This document shows, piece by piece, positions 55,401 to 63,619 of a DNA stretch of 64,000 nucleotides. This stretch comes from Ensifer adhaerens (GTDB lineage: Bacteria; Pseudomonadota; Alphaproteobacteria; Rhizobiales; Rhizobiaceae). The stretch spans positions 744,001 to 808,000 of the forward strand of contig NZ_LAZS01000012.1 in assembly GCF_002007205.1 (NCBI RefSeq). The letters run 5' to 3'. How positions within the stretch are numbered: the stretch's first letter is position 1; each line of letters opens with the position of its first letter. Position numbers and translations under genes: made by a program. Under the pieces are notes generated by a model that did no database searches, was not told the DNA's origin, and was given only the letters and a program-made list of their open reading frames with translations.

Positions 55401-55726
55401 TGGGGCGTGAGTTCGATCGGCAAGGCGATCGTGACATCCTTGGCAAGCTGGGCATCGGAGCGTTTTTCAAACTCTTCGACCCTGTTCCAGAAAGCTTCCG
55501 ACGCGCCGGACACGGACCGATCGGCAATCATTGAGGAAAGCCAGGCCGGCGCATCTGCTGGCACTAGGAACTCTTCATGGAGCAGCCCCTGCTTGGCGCG
55601 ATAATCGACCACACGCGCTTCGCGTTCGAAGTCCATCTTCGCGCAGTGGCGATAGGCAGCCGACATGACGGCACTGCGACCCGCGCCACGGGCAACGATG
55701 CTGACGGAAAAATGCGGGACGGCCAC
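52421..55726 (-). CDS. traA: TraA, relaxase-helicase for conjugation
   Basis: An 1101-residue DNA-processing enzyme. The N-terminal MobA/MobL relaxase domain starts VAVPHFSVSIVARGAGRSAV, with the metal-binding GNPHVHLMTTLRP. The central RecD-like helicase has Walker A VVGRAGAGKTTMMKAARQ and Walker B KTVFVLDEAGMVSSRQM; a long helical C-terminus follows. It nicks oriT, binds the 5' end and unwinds the transferred strand. I chose the GTG at 55,726 because the protein then begins like known TraA proteins; an open frame reaching 56,146 has no conserved residues and runs through oriT. Confidence 0.93.
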   Translation of the reverse strand: MAVPHFSVSIVARGAGRSAVMSAAYRHCAKMDFEREARVVDYRAKQGLLHEEFLVPADAPAWLSSMIADRSVSGASEAFWNRVEEFEKRSDAQLAKDVTIALPIELTPQQNIALVREFVERHILSKGMVADWVYHDAPGNPHVHLMTTLRPLTAEGFGAKKVPLLAPDGRPLRNDMGKIVYELWAGGLDDFNAVRDGWFACQNRHLALAGLDIRVDGHSYESQGISVVPTIHLGVGAKAIERKSSASQEPASLERLELQEALRQENARRIEHRPDIVLEMITREKSVFDERDVAKILHRYIDDADLFGSLMLRVLRDPSALRLTVEGTDFGTGIYTPARYTTRELIRLEAEMVNRALSLARRMSHGIPSALLETIFSRNRGLSDEQQAAIEHVTSGAALTAVVGRAGAGKTTMMKAARQAWQVAGYRVLGGALAGKAAEGLEKEAGITSRTLSSWERRWTQGNDHLDEKTVFVLDEAGMVSSRQMAFFVEAVVRAGAKLVLVGDPEQLQPIEAGAAFRAIVDRAGYAELETIYRQRAPWMRSASLDLARGKIGEAIDAYGANGRIVSAELKSEAVERLITDWDREYEPTKTSLILTHLRRDVRLLNRLARGKLVERGVVGEGDTFRTADGNRNFSAGDQIVFLKNDAILGVKNGMLGRVMEAGPGRFIASVGEGADQREVTVEQRFYNNVDHGYATTIHKSQGATVDQVKVLASLSLDRHLTYVAMTRHRDELVVYYGRRSFAKSGGLIPILSRRNAKETTLDYEARPLYRQALRFAEARGLLLMSVARTVVRDRLHWIIRQKQNLATLGARLADLASSIGLARGKLEHAAPAIGAVRPMVSAITVFARSVEQAVADRLGADLNLNGIWQDISMRFQLVYAQPEVAFAAVKIDAMLNDASLAATVLQKLAAEPQHFGALGGRTGMFASRSDKHDRETALLNVPALARNLADYMRARAEVERRYLAEENALRSRLAVEIPTLSPDAIQALKQLREGLGRDDQARLEPSHFHPSVRMELERFSAAVSQRFGERIFLQIAAKAPDGEVFTAVTAGMTPQQKKDVRLAWDAMRTIQLLSARDRVSTGLKLTETQRQSQGKELRLK

Positions 55727-55796
55727 GGCGATATCACTCCCGGATGAAAACGAGATCAACACGTTCCTGGAAGGGGCGGTGACGCCGGGCAAGCAA

Positions 55797-55840
55797 ACCG
55801 AGACGTCGCGCCAGCGACGTATAATTGCGCCCTTTGATGC
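55797..55840. other. oriT (origin of transfer) with stem-loop and nick region
   Basis: The 246-bp gap between divergent traA and traC contains a perfect stem-loop (acgtcgc-gcca-gcgacgt, 55,803-55,820) followed directly by ataattgcgccct (55,821-55,833). This matches the nick region of Ti-type/RSF1010-type oriT sites, where TraA cuts. Position, stem and core agree with agrobacterial plasmids. Confidence 0.88.
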
Positions 55841-55971
55841 CGCTCCTTCGGAACGGCCGGGATGATCGTCAAAGGCGTTGGCCAAGCCAACGGACACTTT
55901 TGTCCCTGGATGGACAGGCCCATCTGCTCGAATTTCGTGCCGTTCCAACAACGCACGAAAGGACGATCGGA

Positions 55972-56238
55972 ATGAAAAAGCCTTCTTCGAGGATCCGCGA
56001 AGAAATCGCCAAGCTTCAGGAACAATTGAGGCAGGCCGAAACCCGCGAAGCCGAACGGATCGGCCGTATCGCACTGAAGGCCGGTCTCGGGGAGATCGAG
56101 GTCGATGAACTCGAACTGCAATCCGCCTTCGAAACGCTCGTGGCACGGTTTCGGGAAGGGGGCAGAGCGGCCGTCCAAGGGAGCAAGGCCCCGTCGCTCA
56201 CGCCTGGCGCTGCTCAGGGCGGCGCTGAAGGGGTTTGA
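55972..56238 (+). CDS. traC: TraC, oriT-processing accessory protein
   Basis: An 88-residue protein with the start [20 protein letters not shown], a coiled-coil, followed by [20 protein letters not shown], characteristic of rhizobial TraC. It is a relaxosome accessory. I chose the ATG at 55,972 with an aagga site. It is first in the traCDG operon, divergent from traA. Confidence 0.9.
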   Translation: MKKPSSRIREEIAKLQEQLRQAETREAERIGRIALKAGLGEIEVDELELQSAFETLVARFREGGRAAVQGSKAPSLTPGAAQGGAEGV

Positions 56239-56242
56239 GAGG

Positions 56243-56458
56243 ATGGCACGCGCAACCACAATCGCCGCCCGGCGGAAGGACACCCGGGAGAAGATCGAAC
56301 TCGGCGGTCTCTTTGTCAAAGCGGGCTTGCGCTACGAGACGCGCGCGCTCCTCCTTGGCGCCTTGATCGATATTGGCGAGCGCCTGAAGTTCGATGATGG
56401 CGAGCGTAGTCGGCTGACGAAAATCGGTACGGAGGCCTTTCGAAATGGGCGTGAGTAG
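56243..56458 (+). CDS. traD: TraD, small conjugal transfer protein
   Basis: A 71-residue protein typical of Ti-type plasmids ([40 protein letters not shown]). It lies four bases after traC and overlaps the traG start by 14 bases. It probably helps link the relaxosome to the coupling protein; its mechanism is unknown. Confidence 0.9.
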   Translation: MARATTIAARRKDTREKIELGGLFVKAGLRYETRALLLGALIDIGERLKFDDGERSRLTKIGTEAFRNGRE

Positions 56459-58358
56459 GATCGCGCTTGCGGCCTCGCCACTTGCCTTGATGATCCTTGC
56501 TCTTGTCGCAACGCAGGGCGCCGGCGACTGGCTGTCGTCTTTCGCAGGACGGGAGGCCGGACGGCTGGCGTTGATCCAGGCGGGCATCGCGATCCCCTCT
56601 GTTTCAGCGGCGCTCGTCGGCGTCATTTATCTGTTGGCGGCAGCCGGATCCGCAAACATCCGCTTTGCAGGATGGGGCGTGCTCGGGGGAGGGATGACCG
56701 CTGCGGCTGTCGTCCTCATGGATGGCTTTACAGACACGAGCCGGGCTCAGTCCTGGCAGTTCCACACGCTGGACCCCGAACCGGCAGCGCTCGTCGGGGC
56801 CTTAGCATCGCTTCTATCATCGGCCTTCGCATTGCGGGTCGCAATGATCGGAAATGCCGCCTTCCCCAAACCCACGCCGAAGCGCGTTCGCGGCAAGCGC
56901 GCCATCTACGGCGAGGCCGAATGGATGAAGCTCTCCAGCGCGAAAAGGCTCTTTCCGGAGGTGGCGGGCATCGTGATCGGAGAGGACTACCGTGTCGATG
57001 AAGACAGCGTCGCAGCCATTCCGTTTCGCGCAGACAAGCGCGAGACCTGGGGCGCTGCCGGCCGATCGCCGCTGCTATGCTTCGACGGCTCTTTCGGCTC
57101 GTCGCATGGGATCGTCTTTGCGGGGTCAGGCGGGTTCAAGACCACTTCGGTAACGGTACCGACGGCGCTCAAGTGGGGAAGTACGCTCGTCGTACTCGAC
57201 CCCTCCAACGAAGTGGCCCCGATGGTGATCGACCATCGAAAAGCCGCTGGCCGGGACGTTCGAATTCTCGATCCGAGGAAACCCGACGCAGGCTTCAATG
57301 CCCTGGACTGGATCGGCCGCTACGGCCGAAGCAAAGAGGAGGACATTGCCGCGGTTGCCTCCTGGATCATGAGCGACAGCGGTCGCGCGGTCGGGGTGCG
57401 TGACGATTTCTTCAGGGCGTCCGGACTGCAACTGCTGACCGCACTCATTGCCGATGTCTGCCTCTCCGGTCATACGCGCAAGGAAGACCAGACGCTTAGG
57501 CAAGTTCGCCGAAATCTCGCCGAGCCTGAGCCGAAGCTGCGCGAACGCCTGCAGGCCATTCACGCGAGCTCGGGTTCGGACTTCGTGAGGGAAAATGTCG
57601 CTGCATTCGTCAACATGACGCCGGAGACCTTTTCGGGCGTCTACGCGAACGCGGTGAAGGAAACCCATTGGCTCTCCTATGAGAACTATGCGGGTCTGGT
57701 GTCATCTAAGAGTTTTTCGACCGAGCAACTCCTGGCCGGATCGCTTGATGTCTTTATCAACATCGATCTGAAGACGCTGGAAACGCATTCGGGCCTTGCT
57801 CGCGTCATCATCGGATCCTTCGTGAACGCGATCTACAATCGCCATCGCTCAGGCGACGACCTTGCTCTATTTCTCCTCGATGAAGTTGCTCGCCTCGGCT
57901 ACCTACGCATTCTTGAGACGGCACGAGACACCGGCCGCAAGTACGGGATATCGCTCACGTTGATCTTTCAGTCGATCGGCCAGATGCGCGAGACCTTCGG
58001 CGGCCGCGACGCGACCAGCAAATGGTTCGAGAGCGCAAGCTGGGTCTCCTTTGCCGCCATCAACGATCCCGAGACGGCCGAATATGTTTCAAGGCGCTGC
58101 GGCACGACGACCGTCGAAGTCGATCAGATCAGCCGCAGCTTCCAATCACGTGGGTCGTCACGCACCCGCTCAAAGCAACTTGCTGCCCGGCCTCTCATCC
58201 AACCGGACGAAGTGCTGCGCATGCGCGCTGACGAACAGATCGTGTTTACCGCGGGAAACGCGCCACTTAGATGCGGTCGCGCCATATGGTTCAGACGCAA
58301 CGACATGCGAGGCTGCGTCAGAGGGAACGGGTTTCATGCAACGTCGGAGCCCACCTGA
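56445..58358 (+). CDS. traG: TraG, T4SS coupling protein (VirD4-like)
   Basis: A 637-residue inner-membrane ATPase that hands the relaxosome to the trb channel. N-terminal membrane helices ([33 protein letters not shown]) are followed by Walker [17 protein letters not shown] near residue 226, and Walker B-like [18 protein letters not shown]. It uses the agrobacterial GSGGFKT form of the P-loop. It ends the traCDG operon. Confidence 0.94.
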   Translation: MGVSRIALAASPLALMILALVATQGAGDWLSSFAGREAGRLALIQAGIAIPSVSAALVGVIYLLAAAGSANIRFAGWGVLGGGMTAAAVVLMDGFTDTSRAQSWQFHTLDPEPAALVGALASLLSSAFALRVAMIGNAAFPKPTPKRVRGKRAIYGEAEWMKLSSAKRLFPEVAGIVIGEDYRVDEDSVAAIPFRADKRETWGAAGRSPLLCFDGSFGSSHGIVFAGSGGFKTTSVTVPTALKWGSTLVVLDPSNEVAPMVIDHRKAAGRDVRILDPRKPDAGFNALDWIGRYGRSKEEDIAAVASWIMSDSGRAVGVRDDFFRASGLQLLTALIADVCLSGHTRKEDQTLRQVRRNLAEPEPKLRERLQAIHASSGSDFVRENVAAFVNMTPETFSGVYANAVKETHWLSYENYAGLVSSKSFSTEQLLAGSLDVFINIDLKTLETHSGLARVIIGSFVNAIYNRHRSGDDLALFLLDEVARLGYLRILETARDTGRKYGISLTLIFQSIGQMRETFGGRDATSKWFESASWVSFAAINDPETAEYVSRRCGTTTVEVDQISRSFQSRGSSRTRSKQLAARPLIQPDEVLRMRADEQIVFTAGNAPLRCGRAIWFRRNDMRGCVRGNGFHATSEPT

Positions 58359-58382
58359 ACTTCCAGGCGACCCATCACGAAC

Positions 58383-58745
58383 ATGAATCGATCAGCCGGG
58401 ATCGATTCAAAACTCTCGTTGGACGAGATTCTGAGCATCGGCGATTCTCATCCCATGCTCACTCAGCCCTACCACCTATATGCCGAACGCAAGGATCCGG
58501 CGCAGAACATGGCCAGGTATTACGCCATGGACATTTCGCTGGACCTGTTCGGTCAAACATGTCTCACGAGGCGGTGGGGTCGTATCGGCTCGGCGGGGCA
58601 GCGCATGGCCCATCACTTCACCGACGAGAGCGACGCGGTGAAGCTGTTCCTGGATATCGCGCGGCTCAAGCGAGCACGTGGGTATCGACCAGCAGCAACT
58701 GACCATCTAGCTAAGACAAGTCCAGCAATCACAACTATCCTGTAA
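58383..58745 (+). CDS. WGR-domain protein
   Basis: A 120-residue protein with one WGR domain (YYAMDISLDLFGQTCLTRRW, then GRIGSAGQRMAHHF), a fold found in DNA-associated proteins such as PARPs. Single-domain WGR proteins are frequent next to traG on rhizobial plasmids; their role there is unknown. It lies 24 bp after traG on the same strand and may be co-transcribed. Confidence 0.82.
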   Translation: MNRSAGIDSKLSLDEILSIGDSHPMLTQPYHLYAERKDPAQNMARYYAMDISLDLFGQTCLTRRWGRIGSAGQRMAHHFTDESDAVKLFLDIARLKRARGYRPAATDHLAKTSPAITTIL

Positions 58746-58761
58746 TTGCTGTATGGAATGA

Positions 58762-58783
58762 GGCCCCGCCCGAAGGCGGGGCC
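58762..58783. terminator. Strong GC hairpin between convergent WGR and DUF736 genes
   Basis: A 9-bp perfect stem (ggccccgcc / ggcggggcc) closed by a stable cgaa tetraloop, located between the ends of two convergent genes. No T-run follows on either side, but position and stability suggest bidirectional termination. Confidence 0.6.
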
Positions 58784-58791
58784 CGTTCGGC

Positions 58792-59103
58792 TTAATCCCT
58801 GTTGGGCCGCGACCAGATCAGCTGGTAGCCATCCTCACCTTCGACTTCCGCAAGCGTCGCGTAGATCGGAGCGGGAAAGCTTGGATCATCGAGCTTGACC
58901 GAGAGGTAGTCGCGACCGGTCTGCTCGGAGCTCTTCTGCCAGGCCGCCCCGAACTCGACGTTGCCGGCGTAGATGCGGAAGTGTGGGCCCTTGTCGGAGG
59001 GAGATTCGATCCGGGCGATGCGGGCCTTGACGTTAAGGGCCAGGGTGCGGATCGAGCCGTTGAAGCCGTTTTCGGTCGAGGTGAAAGTGCCGATGGTTGC
59101 CAT
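58792..59103 (-). CDS. DUF736-family protein
   Basis: A 103-residue protein of the DUF736 family: [38 protein letters not shown], and [19 protein letters not shown]. Members are common on alphaproteobacterial plasmids next to conjugation and antirestriction-like genes, and their function is unknown. I chose the ATG at 59,103 because the protein then begins as the family does. Confidence 0.88.
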   Translation of the reverse strand: MATIGTFTSTENGFNGSIRTLALNVKARIARIESPSDKGPHFRIYAGNVEFGAAWQKSSEQTGRDYLSVKLDDPSFPAPIYATLAEVEGEDGYQLIWSRPNRD

Positions 59104-59551
59104 GTCGAAGTTCCTTTCTGGTGTTTCGGGCCGCGCCCTTCGCGGCCTCGATGGCTGTCGAAAGGACCGGGGACGATCGGACCGCACCCATTGGGCCGCA
59201 ATGAAATGGAGGACGGCAAGGAGCACTTTTGTTGGCTGGTGGGAATGGCGGCTGAGTTGCCAGGGGCAAGAAAAGTGCGCCTGCCGTTGCGGGCAAACGA
59301 GAGAGGCTTCAGCCGTTTTCCGGTCAGACACGCCTCATCGAGCCCGCGCTGGGAGCGCCGAAGCACGGAGGAAACATCTCGTTGGCAGCGAACCCAATCA
59401 CTGGTCCGGAACCTTCGGCAGCTCTCCACTACCGGCGAATGTCGTCGGCGCCGACTTTCACCATGATTGTCTCCATCCTCGATCAAGGCACAGTTGCGAC
59501 TGCATTGCCGCGCCAGATCGTCTTGACAGCGATTCGTGGCCTGGAGGAGAT
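59104..59551. other. Intergenic region upstream of DUF736 and a small gene
   Basis: 448 bases that probably hold the divergent promoters. I see no supported gene or clear palindrome. The open frames crossing it lack ribosome-binding sites and family features. Confidence 0.4.
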
Positions 59552-59752
59552 ATGCGTCAGCACACAAGACCGTTCATCGTCGAAATCAAACAGTCCAGAA
59601 AACCGCAGAATAAGGCGCAAAAGACGTCGATCTGGGGAAGTATGGATCTCAGCATATCTGACGAACCACGAGTAGCCATGCCGGCAGAGGGTCCGTCGGC
59701 CGCCACCGAAGTCGTCAGTCAGCTTCCTAGTGTGCGTCCTTCCGTTACCTGA
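59552..59752 (+). CDS. Small conserved-type plasmid protein, unknown function
   Basis: A 66-residue protein starting at ATG 59,552 directly after an ideal ggaggagat site. The sequence begins MRQHTRPFIVEIKQSRKPQN and continues with KTSIWGSMDLS. I recall similar short basic proteins near DUF736 genes on rhizobial plasmids, but cannot assign a function. The basic N-terminus suggests nucleic-acid contact. The longer frame upstream (to 58,973) is antisense to DUF736 and not part of it. Confidence 0.65.
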   Translation: MRQHTRPFIVEIKQSRKPQNKAQKTSIWGSMDLSISDEPRVAMPAEGPSAATEVVSQLPSVRPSVT

Positions 59753-59946
59753 TGGATGCCGTAAGCCTCCCTCCAATCGGAAGCTTCTGCACTTGCGGTC
59801 CGGCCAGCCGGTCGAACGTTTTCGTTCGCCACAGGCCGCCTCCAGGACGATCAGGGGTGGGCAGGGGAGTTTGAGGGGCGGGGCTTTGGGGCGCCCCTCA
59901 AGACACAGGATGGCCTCGCGTCCAGTTGGATTACCGGACGCAAGGC

Positions 59947-59978
59947 GATCAATCGGCCGCGAGATCAATCGGCCGCGA
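59947..59978. repeat. Two tandem 16-bp copies
   Basis: gatcaatcggccgcga occurs twice head to tail, directly after the stop of the DUF932 gene (59,984, minus strand). It is probably a recent slip duplication. The rest of 59,753-59,983 has no gene. Confidence 0.7.
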
Positions 59979-59983
59979 GAAAA

Positions 59984-60841
59984 TCAGCGGCGGAGCAATG
60001 CGGCCATCCTTTCGCCAATAAGCCAAAGAGCTTTGTTGAGCTTGATGTCCTGATCGATGCCGTTGATCGGTCGAGACGTCGATCGACGCGCTCTGCCGAA
60101 TTCGTCACGCTTTAAGCCGCGCAATCCGCCCTTGATGCTATTCTCCTGAACGACATTCCACACAGTCCAAAGATCTTCTGCCCGATCCTCGACGCGGCGA
60201 GGCGCCAGCAATTGTTCTGGCTTTATCGGGCTCGTTGCCAAGCCTTCGGCGTCACCAAACCGGACGACGTGCGCAGCCTCAGCCAAGACTTCCCTTGCTT
60301 CGCGCCCCATTTTCAAGCCCGACCAGTCCTGCGGCGCCGCGAGCGTGCGTTCCGCCTCCCCAAGCACACGATAGGTGCCTTCGATCACCTTGCCTTGAAC
60401 ATCACCGGAGTGTCGGACCTTGATCGCGTCGATCGTTCCCGTTTGCGCAACGAGCGAATTCAGGCAGCACACGCGGAAAAGCCCTGCGAGCAATTCGTAT
60501 GCACTCGTTCCGTCGTTCGCGTTCTTGAGAAGGATTTCGCAGACCGTATCGCCGACGTGATAGACGTTGCCGTCATCGAGACGGCGAAGCCGGATGAGAT
60601 GCTTGGTAAAGTTCGCCTTCCCCTCTGTGCGGCTGACAGACTGGCGCGCTCCGACCGGCATGAAGCCTTCTTTCATAAGGCCGCGCAGGATCTCAATTGT
60701 GGGGATCGGCTTAAAGCGCTCGGAGCGGCTCTCGTGCGCCGAAGTGGCAAATATCGAGGGCGCGATGCCACGCATCTCGTCTTCGGTGAGTGCGCGACCT
60801 GTGTCGAAGCGGGCGGTTTTAGCATAGATGCTCATTGTCAT
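59984..60841 (-). CDS. DUF932-family protein
   Basis: A 285-residue protein of the DUF932 (phage/plasmid-like) family. Typical sequence includes RFKPIPTIEILRGLMKEGFM, GDTVCEILLKNANDGTSAYE and LLAGLFRVCCLNSLVA. Family members are plasmid- or phage-borne and of uncertain function, sometimes linked to antirestriction. An aaggag site precedes the ATG at 60,841. Confidence 0.88.
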   Translation of the reverse strand: MTMSIYAKTARFDTGRALTEDEMRGIAPSIFATSAHESRSERFKPIPTIEILRGLMKEGFMPVGARQSVSRTEGKANFTKHLIRLRRLDDGNVYHVGDTVCEILLKNANDGTSAYELLAGLFRVCCLNSLVAQTGTIDAIKVRHSGDVQGKVIEGTYRVLGEAERTLAAPQDWSGLKMGREAREVLAEAAHVVRFGDAEGLATSPIKPEQLLAPRRVEDRAEDLWTVWNVVQENSIKGGLRGLKRDEFGRARRSTSRPINGIDQDIKLNKALWLIGERMAALLRR

Positions 60842-61252
60842 TTCTCCTTTTCCTTAGGACCGCGAAGCAGGGCCGCGTCCTGCTTCCCGGGGCCGCGCGA
60901 GCGGTGGGGACGGAGGGGAAAACAGCCTTTGCGGGGAACCGCCTGCACGAAAGCGAAGCGAAGGAAGGTGGGCGAAAGACTGTTTGGGGGAGAGAAGGGG
61001 CAAAGACCCTCGGCCCCCTCAGCCGATCGGCCCGATCGGTCAATTATCAATGAAGCGTATCGGAGCTTTCAGCATAGCGCCGCTTCAGCGGGAAAGCGGG
61101 AATTCGCGTCACGCGAAGGAGGGAAAAAGGGCCGCCGCAGGAGCTTCAACATAGTGGCCCGGAGGGGAAGCGGGATCGACTGCCCCCGTCCGTCGCGTTC
61201 CGTGTACACTCTTTGCTTCGAGCGACTGGCCTCGCGATAAAGCAAGTTACAT
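60842..61252. other. Gene-poor region left of the second IS21-like end
   Basis: About 410 bases without a supported gene. It would be the internal part of an IS remnant or the DUF932 promoter region. Short overlapping frames on both strands have no family features. Confidence 0.4.
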
Positions 61253-61290
61253 TTTAAATTGGACGGACTCCCGCTTTAAATTGGACGCCA
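61245..61290 (-). mobile_element. IS21-like terminal repeat pair, second copy
   Basis: The 13-base unit tttaaattggacg occurs at 61,253-61,265 and 61,275-61,287 (period 22), ending in CA at 61,289-61,290. On the plus strand gttacattttaaa here matches gtgacattttaac at the end near 22,925, and the layout of two AT-rich repeats ending in CA is the same. It is probably the end of a related IS element whose body, to the left, is lost. Confidence 0.45.
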
Positions 61291-61310
61291 ATGGAGATAA
61301 CATTGGCCGC

Positions 61311-62564
61311 ATGACCGATACAAATCGCCCGAGCACACTCATCCAACGCAAGGCCCGCTCCATGGTCGAGACGGCGCTGTCGGACACGCGCGTCGTTCTG
61401 GTCGCCGGACCAAGGCAGGCAGGAAAGACCACCCTTGCGCGACAGTTCTCTGGAACAGAGCGGCCGTATTACACCCTTGATGACGCCGGCACACTCAGCG
61501 CCGCCAAATCCGACCCCGTAGGCTTCGTTCGCGGCCTCGACCGAGCGGTAATTGATGAAGTTCAGCGGGCGCCTGAGTTAATGCTTGCGATAAAGGAAAG
61601 CGTAGATCGTAGCGATGAGCCGGGCCGCTTCCTGCTCACAGGTTCAGCAAACCTCGCTACCGTGCCGGCGGTGGCAGACTCTCTTGCCGGCCGCATGGCC
61701 CTAATTTCGTTGCTGCCGTTTGCACAGGCTGAAATACGATCGACCCCAGGCCGCTTTCTCGATCGCATTTTTGCGGGAGAGGTGCCCGTGATCGCGGACG
61801 GACTTGTGCTCGGCGACGACCTTGTGGAGACGGTTATACGTGGAGGGTACCCTGAGGTCGTACGCAGGACGCAGCCCAACCGGCGCACCGCGTGGCTTGA
61901 AGACTATGTGGCGCTTATCCTTGACAGAGACGTGCGCGACATTGCCAATATCGATCAGTTGGGCAGGTTGCCGCGCCTCCTTAATGTTCTTGCAGAGCAT
62001 GCGGGACAGTTGGTCAATCATAGCGGATTCGGCTCGGCCCTCGGACTATCCAGTGTCACCGCTCAAAAGTATGTCGCAATCCTTGAACGACTCTTCCTTG
62101 TCCGAACCCTCGCGCCATGGTCCAACAACCGGCTTAGTCGTCTGGTGAAAACACCAAAGTTGCATTTTCTCGACACTGGCCTGCTCGCAGCCTTGCGCGA
62201 AGACGATGTCAACAGCATCCGTGAAAACAGGGCGCGTTTCGGTCCTTTGCTTGAGAGTTTCGTCGCATCAGAACTCATGAAGCTTGCATCTTGGTCCGAA
62301 CGCCGACTTTCGTTCTCTCACTATCGGACAAAGGATCAGACCGAGGTCGATGTTGTTGTCGAGGACCGGCGCGGTCGCGTCGTCGGCATCGAGGTCAAGG
62401 CATCGTCGACGGTCAAGGCTGAGGACTTCAAAGGACTTCGTCAGTTACAGGAGGCGGTAGGCGACCGCTTCCTGCACGGCATCGTTTTGCACGATCACGA
62501 CCGCGTGACGCCATTCGGCGAAAAATTGCACGCCGCACCGCTTTCGGTCCTGTGGACGATGTAA
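61311..62564 (+). CDS. AAA ATPase with DUF4143 domain
   Basis: A 417-residue ATPase of the archaeal-type AAA_14/DUF4143 group. Walker A is VAGPRQAGKTTLA (~31-43) and Walker B AVIDEVQRAPELM. The middle has the conserved GGYPEVVRR, and the C-terminal DUF4143 part carries a nuclease-like core TEVDVVVEDRRGRVVGIEVK. Function is unknown in the family; defence or toxin-antitoxin roles have been suggested. The ATG at 61,311 overlaps the stop of a possible 7-codon leader frame (61,291). It starts directly after the IS21-like end. Confidence 0.85.
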   Translation: MTDTNRPSTLIQRKARSMVETALSDTRVVLVAGPRQAGKTTLARQFSGTERPYYTLDDAGTLSAAKSDPVGFVRGLDRAVIDEVQRAPELMLAIKESVDRSDEPGRFLLTGSANLATVPAVADSLAGRMALISLLPFAQAEIRSTPGRFLDRIFAGEVPVIADGLVLGDDLVETVIRGGYPEVVRRTQPNRRTAWLEDYVALILDRDVRDIANIDQLGRLPRLLNVLAEHAGQLVNHSGFGSALGLSSVTAQKYVAILERLFLVRTLAPWSNNRLSRLVKTPKLHFLDTGLLAALREDDVNSIRENRARFGPLLESFVASELMKLASWSERRLSFSHYRTKDQTEVDVVVEDRRGRVVGIEVKASSTVKAEDFKGLRQLQEAVGDRFLHGIVLHDHDRVTPFGEKLHAAPLSVLWTM

Positions 62565-62712
62565 GATCACGTAAGATTTATTATGGAACTTATCTTTGTT
62601 GATGATCAGCGGGAATTTAACGTAGCGTCGCATGGGGCAACAGCAATCAAACTGCCACTTGAAATTGCGGCCCCGACGGCTAGGCTGCCGATGGACGATT
62701 GAGGGGGCAGAC

Positions 62713-63549
62713 ATGCATGCACATCGCATACCCGCAACCGCACAAATGGCGACCCACATTGCCGTCGCGCTTTCCGTGACGCTTTTGTGTCCGACGGTGT
62801 CGAACGCCGCCGATTTCGACCAGACGCGCATGGCGCCGCAAAGCGACTGGACGGTGATCGTCAGCCCCTATGTCTGGGCGGCGAGCCTCAAGGGGGACGC
62901 ATCGCTTGCCGGCTTCGACACCGATGTCGACGTGCCCTTCAAAGACACGCTTGACCATCTCGACCTGGCGCTGATGGGAAACATCGAGCTGACCAACGGC
63001 CAATGGGGCGTCTATTTCGACGGCCAGTACGTCCGTACCAGCCAGGATGAAGAGCTGGCCAGCCATGAGATCGGCCTCGACATCAAGATGACGACACTGG
63101 CGGTCGGCGCGTTCTATCAGGTCTATGAGCAGGAACTCGGCGGCAACACGGTCTTCGGCAAGCCCCGGACGCTTTCGATCGAGCCGACGATCGGCCTGCG
63201 CTGGACGAAGCTCGAAGCGGACGTGTCCGTGGCCGGCTTCAACAAGAGCAAGAGCGCCGACTGGACCGACCCTTTCGTCGGCCTGCGGCTCAATGCCGAT
63301 CTCAGCGAACGCTGGAACCTCGTCGCCGAGGCCGACGTCGGCGGCTTTGATGTCGGCTCGAAGCTCAGCGTCAACGCCCAGGCCTATCTCGGTTACCGCA
63401 CCGAAATGTTTGGCCAGCCGACAATTTTGCGCGCCGGCTACCGGCTGCTCTACCAGGACTACGAAAACGACGACTTCACCGGAGCGAACAAGTTCCGCTG
63501 GGACGTGAACCAGCATGGCCCGGTCATCGGCTTTTCCATGCTGTTCTAG
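62713..63549 (+). CDS. Outer-membrane beta-barrel protein
   Basis: A 278-residue secreted protein. The signal peptide covers about 1-36 (IAVALSVTLLCPTVSNA). The body has alternating strands (WTVIVSPYVWAASLKGDASL; WGVYFDGQYVRTS; LSIEPTIGLRWTKLEADVSV) and ends in Phe (IGFSMLF), the outer-membrane insertion signal. The function is unknown. A gaggggg site precedes the ATG at 62,713. It may be co-expressed with the hydrolase gene 70 bp downstream. Confidence 0.8.
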   Translation: MHAHRIPATAQMATHIAVALSVTLLCPTVSNAADFDQTRMAPQSDWTVIVSPYVWAASLKGDASLAGFDTDVDVPFKDTLDHLDLALMGNIELTNGQWGVYFDGQYVRTSQDEELASHEIGLDIKMTTLAVGAFYQVYEQELGGNTVFGKPRTLSIEPTIGLRWTKLEADVSVAGFNKSKSADWTDPFVGLRLNADLSERWNLVAEADVGGFDVGSKLSVNAQAYLGYRTEMFGQPTILRAGYRLLYQDYENDDFTGANKFRWDVNQHGPVIGFSMLF

Positions 63550-63619
63550 TCCGCCGCACCTTCATCTGGACACACGACTTGGATGCTCCGGACACGCTTA
63601 ACCCGCAAAGGAGATTGGT

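Noticed and set aside
55727-56146. N-terminal extension of traA by 140 codons
   Set aside because: It would read through oriT and has no relaxase sequence; the GTG at 55,726 gives the known start of the family.
59104-59551. Long frames across the DUF736 upstream region on both strands
   Set aside because: No start signals; they run antisense through DUF736. Only the last 66 codons of one frame have a proper start and are annotated.
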